From positions 1-60,395 of the forward strand of contig MVQI01000053.1 in the NCBI GenBank assembly GCA_002067795.1: 60,395 nucleotides of DNA, written 5' to 3'. The translations under genes and the position numbers were made by a program. Below are positions 1 to 8,698 of the stretch, one piece after another (positions within the stretch are counted from its first letter, which is position 1; every line of letters begins with the position of its first letter). The notes beneath the pieces were generated by a model, which ran no database searches, had not been told where the DNA came from, and saw only the letters and a list, made by a program, of their open reading frames with translations. Source of the DNA: Methanosaeta sp. PtaB.Bin039 (GTDB lineage Archaea > Halobacteriota > Methanosarcinia > Methanotrichales > Methanotrichaceae).

Positions 1-1
1 T

Positions 2-97
2 AGAGATCTCAACGCTGCTAAGAACATCCTTCGACTGGGATTACAGTCCTTGGTTGGGATACAACCTAGATGCCCACGACTTCAGTCGGGGGAGTAG
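2..97 (+). CDS. tnpB: TnpB (IS200/IS605 OrfB) C-terminus, partial
   Basis: Only the last 31 residues are present because the gene enters from the left edge. The tail contains DLNAAKNIL, LGLQSLVG and a terminal QSGE followed by TAG, which is the usual C-terminus of archaeal TnpB/OrfB proteins of IS200/IS605-type transposons (RNA-guided nucleases encoded by the element). The short length is due to the window edge, so whether the full gene is intact cannot be judged. The assignment rests on the recognisable tail and on the terminal hairpin that overlaps it. Confidence 0.75.
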   Translation, partial: RDLNAAKNILRLGLQSLVGIQPRCPRLQSGE

Positions 98-105
98 TCA
101 CTCTC
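73..105. mobile_element. Right end of an IS200/IS605-type element
   Basis: Bases 73-81 (CCCACGACT) and 84-92 (AGTCGGGGG) form an imperfect hairpin with a 2-base loop, overlapping the tnpB stop at 95-97. A subterminal hairpin just inside the right end is typical of IS200/IS605 elements, where it serves single-strand transposition and forms the 3' part of the omega RNA that guides TnpB. The exact junction with host DNA, placed here near 97-105, cannot be fixed without the left end. Confidence 0.6.
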
Positions 106-184
106 TTTCAATCAGCACGAATTTGAGGTCCGCGTCGCCGTTAATAGCAACTATTAAATAATAAGTGTTACAAAGCGGCGACTC

Positions 185-1066
185 ATGAGATCAATCCATT
201 CTTACGGCGTTCTCATACTGACGCTGACGATCTTCCTGATATCTCCTGCCTGCGCAGATGCGGCGCCAGGATCTTTCAAGATCGTCTGCACCACCAGCGT
301 ATTGATGGACCCGGCGACCAGCATCGGCGGGGATAGGGTGACGGCTATCTCCATTGCCGATCCGACCCTCTGTCCTCATCTTCAATCCGACATAATCCCC
401 ACCCGCATTCAGCTCAATATGGATTTCATAAAAGACGCAAACCTGTTCCTGGCATATAACGACAGCAACGACCGAAGATATAACATGCCTGCTGTTAATG
501 ACTTTATGAAAGCCAACAACTACGGCACGGCTTCTTGGACGACCGTATCAGATTCGTCCAGAGGGTGGAACACGCCTGCCAGTGCCAAGCTCCTGGCCGA
601 AGAGGTGAAGGGATGGTTGGTGGAGAGGGACCCTGCAAACGAGACATATTATCAACAGCGGTACGACGAGTACGTAACAAACCTGGATGCCTTATCGCCC
701 GGCGAAGATGAGTTGAAGAAGCTCAATCAGACTAAGGTCGTGGTGATGCTCTGGCAGAAGGAGCCTGTGGAGAACTGGCTGGGCATGAACGTGGTCAATT
801 TCTTCGCGCCTGAGTTTGCCATGAACGGGACCAAGACCCCTGCCAAGGTGGTCGATGACATCAACGCCCACCCTGACAAATACGCGAATGTGACCTATAT
901 CATCGAGAACATGCAGTCAGGAGAGCTTGCCAAAGGCATCGAAGAGGCGCTCAGGGACCGGGGCATCGAAGCAAAGAGGGTCGTCTTCACCAACTTCCCT
1001 GGCTCTCTTCCTGGCGTCGATACAATGGCCGATGTGCTGGAATATAACAGGCAGCTGGTGCTTTGA
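185..1066 (+). CDS. Secreted ZnuA/TroA-like metal-binding protein
   Basis: A 293-residue protein with an N-terminal signal peptide (about residues 1-26, hydrophobic 8-21). The mature start SFKIVCTTSVLMDPATSIGGDRV matches the N-lobe of TroA/ZnuA cluster A-I substrate-binding proteins, and H65 in DPTLCPHLQSD is at the place of the first metal ligand. The other ligand histidines of ZnuA are not evident (only three His in all), so the ligand or metal may differ. Several N-x-S/T sites suggest an exported glycoprotein. No permease or ATPase gene is next to it. The start ATG follows an AT-rich promoter-like stretch (about 150-170). Confidence 0.6.
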   Translation: MRSIHSYGVLILTLTIFLISPACADAAPGSFKIVCTTSVLMDPATSIGGDRVTAISIADPTLCPHLQSDIIPTRIQLNMDFIKDANLFLAYNDSNDRRYNMPAVNDFMKANNYGTASWTTVSDSSRGWNTPASAKLLAEEVKGWLVERDPANETYYQQRYDEYVTNLDALSPGEDELKKLNQTKVVVMLWQKEPVENWLGMNVVNFFAPEFAMNGTKTPAKVVDDINAHPDKYANVTYIIENMQSGELAKGIEEALRDRGIEAKRVVFTNFPGSLPGVDTMADVLEYNRQLVL

Positions 1067-1355
1067 TCCGCTGCCCATCCCAACGAATGGACTCAAATCT
1101 TGGACCGGCCGACCAGATATCGAGGCTCTCCAACTGGTGCAAGAGAGCCCGCCCGGGGGAGGAAACGACCCCGCGCTGATGCAAATCCGCTGCGGCCTCC
1201 ATTTCAGCCGGATAGGTGGCTTTTTTTCCGGCATCGAAGTATCAATCTCGAGTTGGGGCAGCCATATTGAAGGAGCTGGCGTTAAATAGACAGATGCAAG
1301 AATCAGTGACGGAGCCACGAGATTATTTAAGAAAGCCTTGACCACAGAGACGGCT

Positions 1356-1844
1356 ATGACCAATATATTCTTTTACGATACCGAGATCGGCAGACTGGGG
1401 ATAGCCGAAGGCGGTGGTGCAATCACAAACCTGTATCTTTCGGGAGACGCTGTGCCTGCTGATGCAGTGGTATGCGAGACCGAGCTGCTGAGAGAGGCTG
1501 GCGAACAGCTCTTGAGCTATTTCTCAGGAGGGCGCAGAAATTTCACAATCCCACTGTCTCCAGATGGCACGCAGTTCATGCAGAGCGTCTGGATGGAGCT
1601 GAGGAAGATCCCCTATGGACAGACCCGGAGCTATCAGGAGGTTGCCAGAAGGATGGGCAATAAAGATGCGTCAAGGGCTGTTGGCCAGGCCTGCAAGAGA
1701 AATCCGATCCCCATCTTCATCCACTGCCACCGGGTAATCGGCGCAGATGGAAGGACGACCGGCTATCGTGGCGGGATTCATATCAAGACGCGTCTGCTGG
1801 AATTGGAGAAAAGGGATGGAGATCTTCGAGTACGGCGAGCGTGA
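1356..1844 (+). CDS. ogt: Methylated-DNA--[protein]-cysteine S-methyltransferase (MGMT)
   Basis: This suicide repair protein moves the alkyl group from O6-alkylguanine to its own cysteine. The C-terminal half has the MGMT fold signature: FMQSVWMELRKIPYGQTRSYQEVARRMG, the ASRAVGQACKRNPIPI helix region, and the active-site stretch IFIHCHRVIG with acceptor Cys at residue 124 and GYRGG after it. The near-invariant Pro before the Cys (PCHR) is replaced by His (HCHR). I chose ATG 1356 over an upstream TTG at 1338 because the TATA-like ATTATTTA at about 1322-1329 would place transcription start near 1350. It overlaps the next gene by 29 bases, forming an alkylation-repair operon. Confidence 0.85.
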   Translation: MTNIFFYDTEIGRLGIAEGGGAITNLYLSGDAVPADAVVCETELLREAGEQLLSYFSGGRRNFTIPLSPDGTQFMQSVWMELRKIPYGQTRSYQEVARRMGNKDASRAVGQACKRNPIPIFIHCHRVIGADGRTTGYRGGIHIKTRLLELEKRDGDLRVRRA

Positions 1845-2421
1845 GCTCGATTACCTGAGGAGGAGGGATAAGAGGCTGGCAGAGGCCATCAACCGAATTG
1901 GGATGATCGAGAGGGAGGTAATCCCTGATCCGTTCGCCGCGCTGATAAACTGCGTGGTATGTCAGCAGATCTCGTCTCAGGCAGCCACCACCGTCTGGAG
2001 GAAGATGCAGGGCAGATTTGAGCCTATCATGCCTCAGACAATGGCACGCTCCTCAATAGAAGAGCTGCAGAAGTGCGGGCTTTCTTCCAGAAAGGCCGGA
2101 TATATCAAAGGCATAGGCACAGCTGCAGTGCAGGGCCAGCTGAACCTGGCCAAGCTGCGCCAGCTGCCAGACGAGGATATCGTCAGGCTGGTCTCATCTC
2201 TTGACGGCGTGGGCAGATGGACGGCAGAGATGCTCCTGATCTTCTCGATGCAGCGGCCTGATGTGGTCAGCTGGAGCGACCTTGGGATTCGGCGGGGCAT
2301 GATGACCCTGTACGGCCTTGATGAGCTGGGCAGAGATCGGTTCGAGAGGTACAGAAAGCAATATTCGCCATACGGCTCGGTCGCCTCACTTTACCTGTGG
2401 GCTGTGGCCAAAGAAAGGTAG
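1816..2421 (+). CDS. DNA-3-methyladenine glycosylase, AlkA-like HhH-GPD family
   Basis: A 201-residue base-excision enzyme expected to remove alkylated bases from DNA. The helix-hairpin-helix is visible at about residues 127-146 (SSLDGVGRWTAEMLLIF), followed by the GPD loop with the likely catalytic Asp155 in VSWSDLGIRRG. The N-terminal part (DPFAALINCVVCQQISSQAA) matches AlkA-type helices. ATG 1816 is preferred because it has GAGAAAAGGG just upstream and lies inside the end of the MGMT gene, so the two are translationally coupled. The 2OG domain of full AlkA is missing, as in short archaeal/AlkA2-type forms. Confidence 0.85.
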   Translation: MEIFEYGERELDYLRRRDKRLAEAINRIGMIEREVIPDPFAALINCVVCQQISSQAATTVWRKMQGRFEPIMPQTMARSSIEELQKCGLSSRKAGYIKGIGTAAVQGQLNLAKLRQLPDEDIVRLVSSLDGVGRWTAEMLLIFSMQRPDVVSWSDLGIRRGMMTLYGLDELGRDRFERYRKQYSPYGSVASLYLWAVAKER

Positions 2422-2810
2422 TTCAGCTTTTGTCTGCCCGAATGCTTGATGCTGCCATGGTTACATTCCCAAGGCTGGCCAGAGGATATAGCCGGTCTAT
2501 ATCTCGATAAAATTCTTTGGCACCCTTTGAGATTTCCGGCAGCGCAAAGCCCACTCTTGTCGAAGTCGGCTGGCAAAAAGGCCTCCTGCAACCCGCCAAT
2601 TCCAGCAGGAGACGAATACCGGAACCTGGACGGGCTGGCTTTTTCCGTTTCAAGGGAAGATTGCAGGTGAGATCTCCCCCAATCCACATCCCGCTCCTCG
2701 AATTTCAGCAGCTAATGTCAGCAGCTATATGCTGTTCATGCCCACTTTTTTCCGATGTCGCAAACGAAATGGATTTGTATCTTGAGCCCCAGATTAGAGC
2801 TAAAGGGGAA
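2422..2810. other. Intergenic region without a convincing gene
   Basis: Open frames here lack family features and a convincing ribosome-binding site. A 7-base inverted repeat, CTCCTGC near 2582 and GCAGGAG near 2605, could form a hairpin. I see no RNA gene. Confidence 0.4.
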
Positions 2811-2816
2811 ATGAGA

Positions 2817-2948
2817 ATGGGAAAGGCAAGTTACACCGACAAGAATGGAAAACAACAGGAGCAGACCTTCAAGACCGAAGCAGAAGGACAGGCCCTTAAG
2901 GCAAAGCTCAAGGCTGAAGGTGCCACCAATATCAAGTTTGAATGGTAA
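2817..2948 (+). CDS. Small charged protein of 43 residues, unknown function
   Basis: The peptide starts MGKASYTDKNGKQQEQTFKT and ends ATNIKFEW. It is rich in Lys, Glu and Gln, has no Cys and no membrane segment, and looks like a compact soluble beta/alpha mini-protein. GGGG at 2805-2808 lies 8 bases before ATG 2817, which favours this start over the in-frame ATG at 2811. A T-run at 2964-2970 follows the stop and probably ends transcription. I do not recognise a named family. Its reality is supported by the ribosome-binding site, protein-like composition and terminator. Confidence 0.55.
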   Translation: MGKASYTDKNGKQQEQTFKTEAEGQALKAKLKAEGATNIKFEW

Positions 2949-2973
2949 GAGACCCCATTCAGTTCTTTTTTAG

Positions 2974-3011
2974 CGATATTTATTCTGCTGTCTCAAAAGG
3001 CAGCAATATCG
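2974..3011. terminator. Stem-loop between the small gene and thiC
   Basis: CGATATT (2974-2980) pairs with AATATCG (3005-3011), and inside it GCTGTCT (2987-2993) pairs with AGGCAGC (2998-3004) around a CAAA loop. It lies just after the T-run 2964-2970 and before the thiC TATA box (about 3058-3066), so it more likely belongs to the 3' end of the upstream transcript than to a thiC leader. Confidence 0.45.
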
Positions 3012-3099
3012 AGGAGTGTCCTTTAGCTCATACTTGAGGATCTTATCTTAGATCAGTCTTAAATAAGAGCTGATCGAGATTCTCAGCGGTGAGTTAGTC

Positions 3100-4383
3100 T
3101 TGGGAATTCTTGAGGAGGCCAGGGCAGGAAGGATAACCGAAGAGATGGAGACGGTTTGCAGAGAAGAAGGGGTAAGCCCGGAGTTCGTCCGCAGGGGACT
3201 TGTCAGCGGCAGAATCGTGATACCCGTCAGCCCCTACCGAAAGACCATGCCTGTCGGAATAGGAAAAGGTCTTCGCACAAAGATCAACGCCTCCATTGGC
3301 ACGAGCAGCGATATAGTCGACGTGGAGATGGAGGTCGCCAAGGCCAGGGAAGCTGAGGCAGCCGGAGCAGATACCCTGATGGAGCTCTCGACCGGCGGGG
3401 ACTTTGCCGAGATCCGAAGACGGGTCATCGAGGCAACCAGCCTGAGCGTGGGTTCGGTCCCACTCTACCAGGCCTTCATCGAGGCAATCAGAAAGCACGG
3501 GGCCGGAGTGGAGATGACCGAAGACGACCTTTTCCGCGCAACCGAGCAGCAGGCCAGGCTTGGCACCAACTTCATGGCTATTCACACCGGAATCAACCGG
3601 CTCTGCCTCGACCGACTCCACGGCCAGGGCGGCCGGTTCGGCGGCATATGCAGCAGGGGAGGTGCCTTCATGATAGCCTGGATGATACACAACAACAAGG
3701 AAAATCCCCTCTTCAAAGACTTCGACTACCTGGTGGAGATTCTGAAGGAGCACGAGGTGACACTCAGCATGGGCAACGGGCTGCGGGCAGGGGCGATTTG
3801 CGACTCCACTGACCGTGCTCAGATACAGGAGCTGATCATCAACTCCGAGCTGGCAGACCGGGCCTCAAGAGCTGGGCTTCAGGTGATCGTGGAAGGCCCT
3901 GGCCACATTCCCGTAGACGAGATAGAGGCAAACGTCAGGATTATGAAGCGGATGAGCGAAGAGAGGCCTTTCTACATGCTGGGTCCTCTTGTTACTGACA
4001 TCGCCCCAGGCTACGATCACATCGTTGCCGCAGTGGGAGCCAGCCTCTCAAGCGCCTATGGAGCTGATTTCATCTGCTACGTCACCCCGGCCGAGCATCT
4101 GGCCCTTCCAAACGTTGAAGACGTTCGCCAGGGGGTGATCACAGCGAGAATCGCTGCTCATATCGGCGATATGATAAAGAACAATGACCGGGGTGCCGAC
4201 CTGGAGATGGGGAGGGCCAGGCGTGATATGAACTGGGACCGGCAGTTCGACCTGGCCCTGGATCCGGATGCGGCAAGGGTTATCCGCCAGAAGAGGGCTC
4301 CTGCCAACAGCCGTGTATGCACAATGTGCGGGGACTACTGCGCTCTGAAGATAATCGACGAGAACGTTGGCCTGAAGCGTTAG
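3100..4383 (+). CDS. thiC: Phosphomethylpyrimidine synthase ThiC
   Basis: ThiC is a radical SAM enzyme that rearranges aminoimidazole ribotide into hydroxymethylpyrimidine phosphate for thiamine synthesis. The 427 residues include the archaeal-type core (RIVIPVSPYRKTMPVGIG, TLMELSTGGDFAEIR, MSEERPFYMLGPLVTDIAPGYDHI) and the C-terminal cluster motif with C407, C410 and C414 (CTMCGDYC), spaced CX2CX3C rather than the bacterial CX2CX4C. The start is TTG 3100 with GGTGAG at 3088-3093; the nearby GTG at 3089 runs into a stop. TATA-like TCTTAAATAAG at about 3056-3066 gives its own promoter. I saw no TPP riboswitch. Confidence 0.95.
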   Translation: MGILEEARAGRITEEMETVCREEGVSPEFVRRGLVSGRIVIPVSPYRKTMPVGIGKGLRTKINASIGTSSDIVDVEMEVAKAREAEAAGADTLMELSTGGDFAEIRRRVIEATSLSVGSVPLYQAFIEAIRKHGAGVEMTEDDLFRATEQQARLGTNFMAIHTGINRLCLDRLHGQGGRFGGICSRGGAFMIAWMIHNNKENPLFKDFDYLVEILKEHEVTLSMGNGLRAGAICDSTDRAQIQELIINSELADRASRAGLQVIVEGPGHIPVDEIEANVRIMKRMSEERPFYMLGPLVTDIAPGYDHIVAAVGASLSSAYGADFICYVTPAEHLALPNVEDVRQGVITARIAAHIGDMIKNNDRGADLEMGRARRDMNWDRQFDLALDPDAARVIRQKRAPANSRVCTMCGDYCALKIIDENVGLKR

Positions 4384-4611
4384 CAATGTGATCATGCCAG
4401 AGTGGCAGAAACGTGAGAATTGTCATTGTATTTCAGCACCAGTGCCCTCATAATGCAAATTGCTCCTGCCACATGCATCTGCACAAAGCCTCGCCGAAAT
4501 ACATGACTGGACCGTACCGTTGACCTGCGCCCGCAAACGGATGATCGCATAATCTCCCAGGGTCCAGCAGGCTGATATGCCAGTGCCGACCCATATCTAT
4601 TGGGATCGACG

Positions 4612-5751
4612 ATGAAGAACCCTCGGATTGCCTTGTTCCTGACCGCCTGCTTACTGCTATGCGGCTGTCTGGAAGACAGGACAGGCCAGCAGGTCACCCT
4701 TAACGCTACAGGAACATGGAAGGCAGACGGGGTGATTGAGGATGGTGAATACTCCAGAGCCATGAATTTATCCAGGCCGCCCAGCCAGGGATACACTGGA
4801 GGGGAACTTGAGGTGCGCTGGAAAAACGACGAACAGAACCTGTATCTGGCCCTTGCAGGCCGCACATCAGGCTGGATCTCACTCGGCTTCGATCCTCAAG
4901 AATGGATGAAGGACTGCGATATCATCATGGGCAGCGTCCAGAACGGCCGGGTCGTGGTCCGTGACAGCTACTCAATCGGCAACTACGGACCCCACCCCAA
5001 CGACACTGAGCTTGGAGGAACCTATGACATCCTGGATTTCGGTGGCAGACAGGATGGAGAGTACACGGTGATCGAGATCTCGCGACGGCTTGACAGCGGA
5101 GACAAATACGACAGGCGGCTATCTCCTGGACAGGCTGTGCCGGTGATATGGGCACTGGCGGATTCGGACCTTTCCGATCAGAAGCACAATGTGGCCCGCG
5201 GAGAGTCTGTACTGGAGCTGATCGGCGGAGGAGCCGCTCTCATCTCCTCCGGCCTCTCTTTGTCCGAGGCAGCTGGTCTCAAGTACATACGGGAGGAGGA
5301 GAAGCTGTCCCGCGACCTCTATTCCAGTTCTGCCCTTCGATATGGTCTGCCCATATTCTCCAATATTGCCACGTCCGAGCAGAACCATATGGATGCAGTC
5401 AAGCCACTGATAGACCGCTATGGTCTGAGCGATCCAATACTGCCTGAGCCCGGACGGTTCGCCGATCGATTCTTGCAGGACCTCTGGGACAACGTCTCTG
5501 CTCAGAGCAACGTAAGTGAGGAGGACGCCCTGGCCGCAGCCGCGCTGGTGGAGGAGATGAGCATAACCGATCTGCAGAGAAAGATAGCTGAGAACACGTT
5601 AGAGGACATAAGAGTGGTATATATGGGGCTTTTGTCCGGCTCAGAGAAGCATCTGCGCTCGTATATCGGGGTGATGAAACAGAGAGGGTACTCCTACCGG
5701 CCGTCCCTGCTCAGCCCCGCCGAGTTCCAAAGAATAATGGATTTCGGATAG
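4612..5751 (+). CDS. Lipoprotein: DOMON domain fused to DUF2202 ferritin-like domain
   Basis: A lipobox ends the signal peptide (LLLCGC). Residues about 25-190 resemble a DOMON-type beta-sandwich (DGVIEDGEYSRA, LEVRWKNDEQNLYLALAGRTSGWISLGFDP), a fold that binds haem or sugar in redox proteins. Residues about 215-375 resemble the all-helical DUF2202 ferritin-like domain, with carboxylate/His pairs YIREEEKLSRDLY, TSEQNHMDAV, EEMSITDLQ and SEKHLRSYI as possible di-metal ligands. ATG 4612 is preferred over TTG 4600 because it gives a normal signal sequence. An outer-surface redox or metal-handling role is inference. Confidence 0.7.
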   Translation: MKNPRIALFLTACLLLCGCLEDRTGQQVTLNATGTWKADGVIEDGEYSRAMNLSRPPSQGYTGGELEVRWKNDEQNLYLALAGRTSGWISLGFDPQEWMKDCDIIMGSVQNGRVVVRDSYSIGNYGPHPNDTELGGTYDILDFGGRQDGEYTVIEISRRLDSGDKYDRRLSPGQAVPVIWALADSDLSDQKHNVARGESVLELIGGGAALISSGLSLSEAAGLKYIREEEKLSRDLYSSSALRYGLPIFSNIATSEQNHMDAVKPLIDRYGLSDPILPEPGRFADRFLQDLWDNVSAQSNVSEEDALAAAALVEEMSITDLQRKIAENTLEDIRVVYMGLLSGSEKHLRSYIGVMKQRGYSYRPSLLSPAEFQRIMDFG

Positions 5752-6053
5752 GCTATTTCCCAGAAGAGATGGCCAGGATTGGCGAAGAGATGGAAATTTG
5801 GCGAAGCGAGTCATAGGCGGCGCCCGCCCCTATAGATCTGCCTGGACAAGATGCATCGATCCCTGGACCTGGATTGCCCGGAGGCCGCCGCTGCCCGGCA
5901 GACTCAAGAAGAGCGCGGACGACAATGGCGACCGATCCCGTCCTGCCAGGATGCAGGGGTTCCTGCCGCCAGAACCAGGAGCGGTTGATGCAGGAGGCGT
6001 AGCCGCTTAAGCTGGCGAAGATGCGAAAAATATAGTTGGAGAAGGTCGGCGCT
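5752..6053. other. Convergent intergenic spacer, nothing identified
   Basis: This GC-rich spacer lies between the 3' ends of two convergent genes. Short open frames on both strands lack start signals and family features, and I see no clear poly-T terminator. Confidence 0.35.
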
Positions 6054-6515
6054 CTAGGTGGGGACCAGCACCGGCCGACCGGTTGTCTGGGAGACCATCC
6101 ATGGATCTCCAGCCTCTTCCGGGCTGAAAGCATCGGTGATGTTCCTGGACTGATTGAATCCCAATCGAATCACGCCGTTATCTTCAGGGAAGGCCGGGGA
6201 GATGAGCATGGCATTTCCGATCTGGACCAGCTTTCCATCCACCCATTCCTGCCCCTTCGGGATGCTGCCCCAGGACCATAACCCCTTATCAGTGGCAGCG
6301 GCAGGAGCTGAAGTTGTGCCGTTTGTTGCATTAGTGGAATTAGCTGTGACGCTATTGTTGATGATCACCACCGGTTCTTCTTCCGGGAGGCCAGCCAGCC
6401 AGGACCGCCCGAAGTCGCCACCGACAGAGACCGGAGTACCCAGTGCTGGAATTGATATGAATGCCAGGACCAGAGCTGTGATCAGGGCTGGCCCCAATAC
6501 CGTTCTTCCCTTCAT
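6054..6515 (-). CDS. Secreted protein of 153 residues, unknown function
   Basis: The protein begins MKGRTVLGPALITALVLAFISIPALG, a clear signal peptide. A low-complexity Asn/Thr/Ala stretch follows (NNSVTANSTNATNGTTSAPAAA) with N-glycosylation sequons, then a C-terminal part with GKLVQIGNAMLISPAFPEDNGVIRLGFNQSRN. I do not recognise a family. GGAGAAGAG lies just before the start; an upstream in-frame extension overlaps glgP and is unlikely. Its position right after glgP with a short overlap-free gap may mean co-transcription, but a functional link is not evident. Confidence 0.6.
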   Translation of the reverse strand: MKGRTVLGPALITALVLAFISIPALGTPVSVGGDFGRSWLAGLPEEEPVVIINNSVTANSTNATNGTTSAPAAATDKGLWSWGSIPKGQEWVDGKLVQIGNAMLISPAFPEDNGVIRLGFNQSRNITDAFSPEEAGDPWMVSQTTGRPVLVPT

Positions 6516-6559
6516 GAATAACTCTTCTCCCCCAGCAGATAAAGCTCTTTTGCTGCCTA

Positions 6560-8698
6560 TCAAGATCGGATAACCTCGTCCATGCATTTCCGGTAGAACC
6601 GGTTGGTGTACTCCTTGACCATCCTGCGGGCTGAGAACTGGGGTCCAGAAACGCGCATGGCCTCTCGCATGGTCCTGATCCAGCCGACCGGAATCCCACG
6701 GTCATCAGTCTCATAGTACAGCGGGACCACACGGTTCTCCAATATATCGTACAGGGCCTGGGAATCCCGCTGATCCCTATCCTGGCCATACGCACCTTCA
6801 TAAGCCCATCCGTTGGACCCGTTATAACCCTCCATCCACCAGCCGTCGAGTATGCTCAGCTGAGGCACGCCGTTTAGAGTGGCCTTCATTCCGCTGGTGC
6901 CGCAGGCCTCCATAGGCGGAATGGGGTTGTTCACCCATACATCAACGCCGTGAACGAGGTACTGGGCAAGCTGCTCATCGTAGTCCTCAACAAATGCTAT
7001 CCGCCCTCCGAACTGCGGATTTCTGGATGCATCGAATACCTGCTGCAGAAGGCCTTTGCTCTGGTCGTCATCCGGGTGGGCTTTTCCGGCATAGATTATC
7101 TGAACCGGCCTCCAGGTATCATTCAGGAGCCTCTTTAAGCGCTCAACATCTTGAAGCAGCAGAGTGGCCCTCTTGTAAGAGGCGAAGCGGCGGGCAAAAC
7201 CAAGCGTCAGGGTGGATTCGTCGAGCAGGACGCCGGAGGCCATTGGCAGGCGACAATCCGTGCTTCCCTGGGAGAACCACTTTATGCGGGCCCGATCCCT
7301 GATGAAGTTGATCAGCCTCCGCTTCATTCGGGTGTGATTGCGCCATAACACGTCGTCCGGTATGTCCTCCAAAAGCCCCCAGACTGCCTGGTTATCATGG
7401 TTCTCGAGCCAATCCCTGCCCAGGTATTTGTTAAGGATAACGTCGCCCAGGGTCCTATCGATCCACGATGGCACGTGAACACCGTTGGTCACGTAATCTA
7501 TCGGGATTGCCCGATCGGGCAGGTCAGGCCACAGGTGACGCCACATCTGACGGCTCACCTCCATATGGCGCTTGCTGACGGCATTATGGTAGGCAGAGGA
7601 GTGAAGAGCAAATACTGTCATATTGAATCCCCTGGGATCTTTCGGATCGGTGCCCATCTTCATGAACTGCTGCCACTCCAGCCCAAGCTCTCCGATGTAA
7701 GGGCGGAAGTACTTCTCCATAAGCTGGAAGGAGAAGACGTCATGACCGGCAGGGACCGGGGTATGGGTGGTGAAGAGGGTAGTTGCCCTGGCCTTTTCAA
7801 ACGCCCTCTCAAAGGTCATCCCTTTGGCGACCAGGTCTCTGACCCGCTCAAGGATTGCGAAGGCCGGATGGCCCTCATTTAGGTGCAGAACGGAGAAATC
7901 TATTCCCATTGCTTTTAAAATCCCGATTCCGCCAATGCCAAGCACGATCTCCTGTCTTAAGCGCTGCTCCTGGTCGCCTGTATACAACCTGTCGGAGATG
8001 CATCGGTTCGATGGATCGTTTCTGTCGCTGGAGGTGTCGAGCAGGTATAGCGAAGCCTTGCCTACCTCCACTTTCCAGACCTGCAGATATAGCGCCGGCT
8101 CTATCACGGGGACCTTGACGATGAGGGGCTGGCCGTCCCTGTCACGAACCCTTCGGATGGGGGCGTTCTCCCGGTCCATTATCTCGCAGGCGCCGGCCTG
8201 CCATCCGTCTGGGGTTATGTTCTGACGCAGGTAGCCGGCAGGGTACATGAAACCCACCCCGACCATCGGCAGGCCAAGATCGCTGCACTCTTTCAGGAAA
8301 TCGCCTGCAAGAAATCCAAGCCCTCCCGCATAGAACGGCAGCGCATGATGCAGTCCCCACTCCGCCGAGAAGTAGGCAAAGGTTCTCTGGGACGCATCGC
8401 CAACATTTGCGCAAAACCAGCTGGCAGAAGGATCTGTGGTAATGCTGAACCTGGCCATGACAGCATCGTAATGGCGCAGGAAATGAGGGTCTTCGGAGGC
8501 GGACTTCAGCACCGATGTCTCCAGCGAGTTGAGCATTCGGACGGGGTTTTGCCGGCTCAGGTACCAGCCGGTCCGGCTGAGCTGCTTGAACAGCTCCCGG
8601 CCTTCCGGGTGCCAGCTCCACCATAGGTTGAAGGCCAGGTCTCTCAATCCCTCTATCCTCTCAGGAAGGTTTGGAAATGCGTCCTTAATGCCGTACAT
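6560..8698 (-). CDS. glgP: Alpha-glucan (glycogen/maltodextrin) phosphorylase
   Basis: This PLP enzyme releases glucose 1-phosphate from the ends of alpha-1,4-glucans. The 712-residue length and start (PERIEGLRDLAFNLWWSWHPEGRELF) match the shorter archaeal/Thermotoga-type phosphorylases rather than the long glycogen phosphorylases. Visible landmarks are EWGLHHALPFYAGGLGFLAGDFLKE, the LHLNEGHPAFA loop, FTTHTPVPAGHD, and the PLP-binding stretch EACGTSGMKATLNG with Lys605. The C-terminus FYRKCMDEVIRS is complete. It implies storage or recycling of glucan in this methanogen; no glycogen synthase is nearby. Confidence 0.92.
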   Translation of the reverse strand: MYGIKDAFPNLPERIEGLRDLAFNLWWSWHPEGRELFKQLSRTGWYLSRQNPVRMLNSLETSVLKSASEDPHFLRHYDAVMARFSITTDPSASWFCANVGDASQRTFAYFSAEWGLHHALPFYAGGLGFLAGDFLKECSDLGLPMVGVGFMYPAGYLRQNITPDGWQAGACEIMDRENAPIRRVRDRDGQPLIVKVPVIEPALYLQVWKVEVGKASLYLLDTSSDRNDPSNRCISDRLYTGDQEQRLRQEIVLGIGGIGILKAMGIDFSVLHLNEGHPAFAILERVRDLVAKGMTFERAFEKARATTLFTTHTPVPAGHDVFSFQLMEKYFRPYIGELGLEWQQFMKMGTDPKDPRGFNMTVFALHSSAYHNAVSKRHMEVSRQMWRHLWPDLPDRAIPIDYVTNGVHVPSWIDRTLGDVILNKYLGRDWLENHDNQAVWGLLEDIPDDVLWRNHTRMKRRLINFIRDRARIKWFSQGSTDCRLPMASGVLLDESTLTLGFARRFASYKRATLLLQDVERLKRLLNDTWRPVQIIYAGKAHPDDDQSKGLLQQVFDASRNPQFGGRIAFVEDYDEQLAQYLVHGVDVWVNNPIPPMEACGTSGMKATLNGVPQLSILDGWWMEGYNGSNGWAYEGAYGQDRDQRDSQALYDILENRVVPLYYETDDRGIPVGWIRTMREAMRVSGPQFSARRMVKEYTNRFYRKCMDEVIRS

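Noticed and set aside
3012-3099. TPP riboswitch upstream of thiC
   Set aside because: The conserved CUGAGA and junction sequences of the THI box are not found, and the predicted leader is only about 10 bases.
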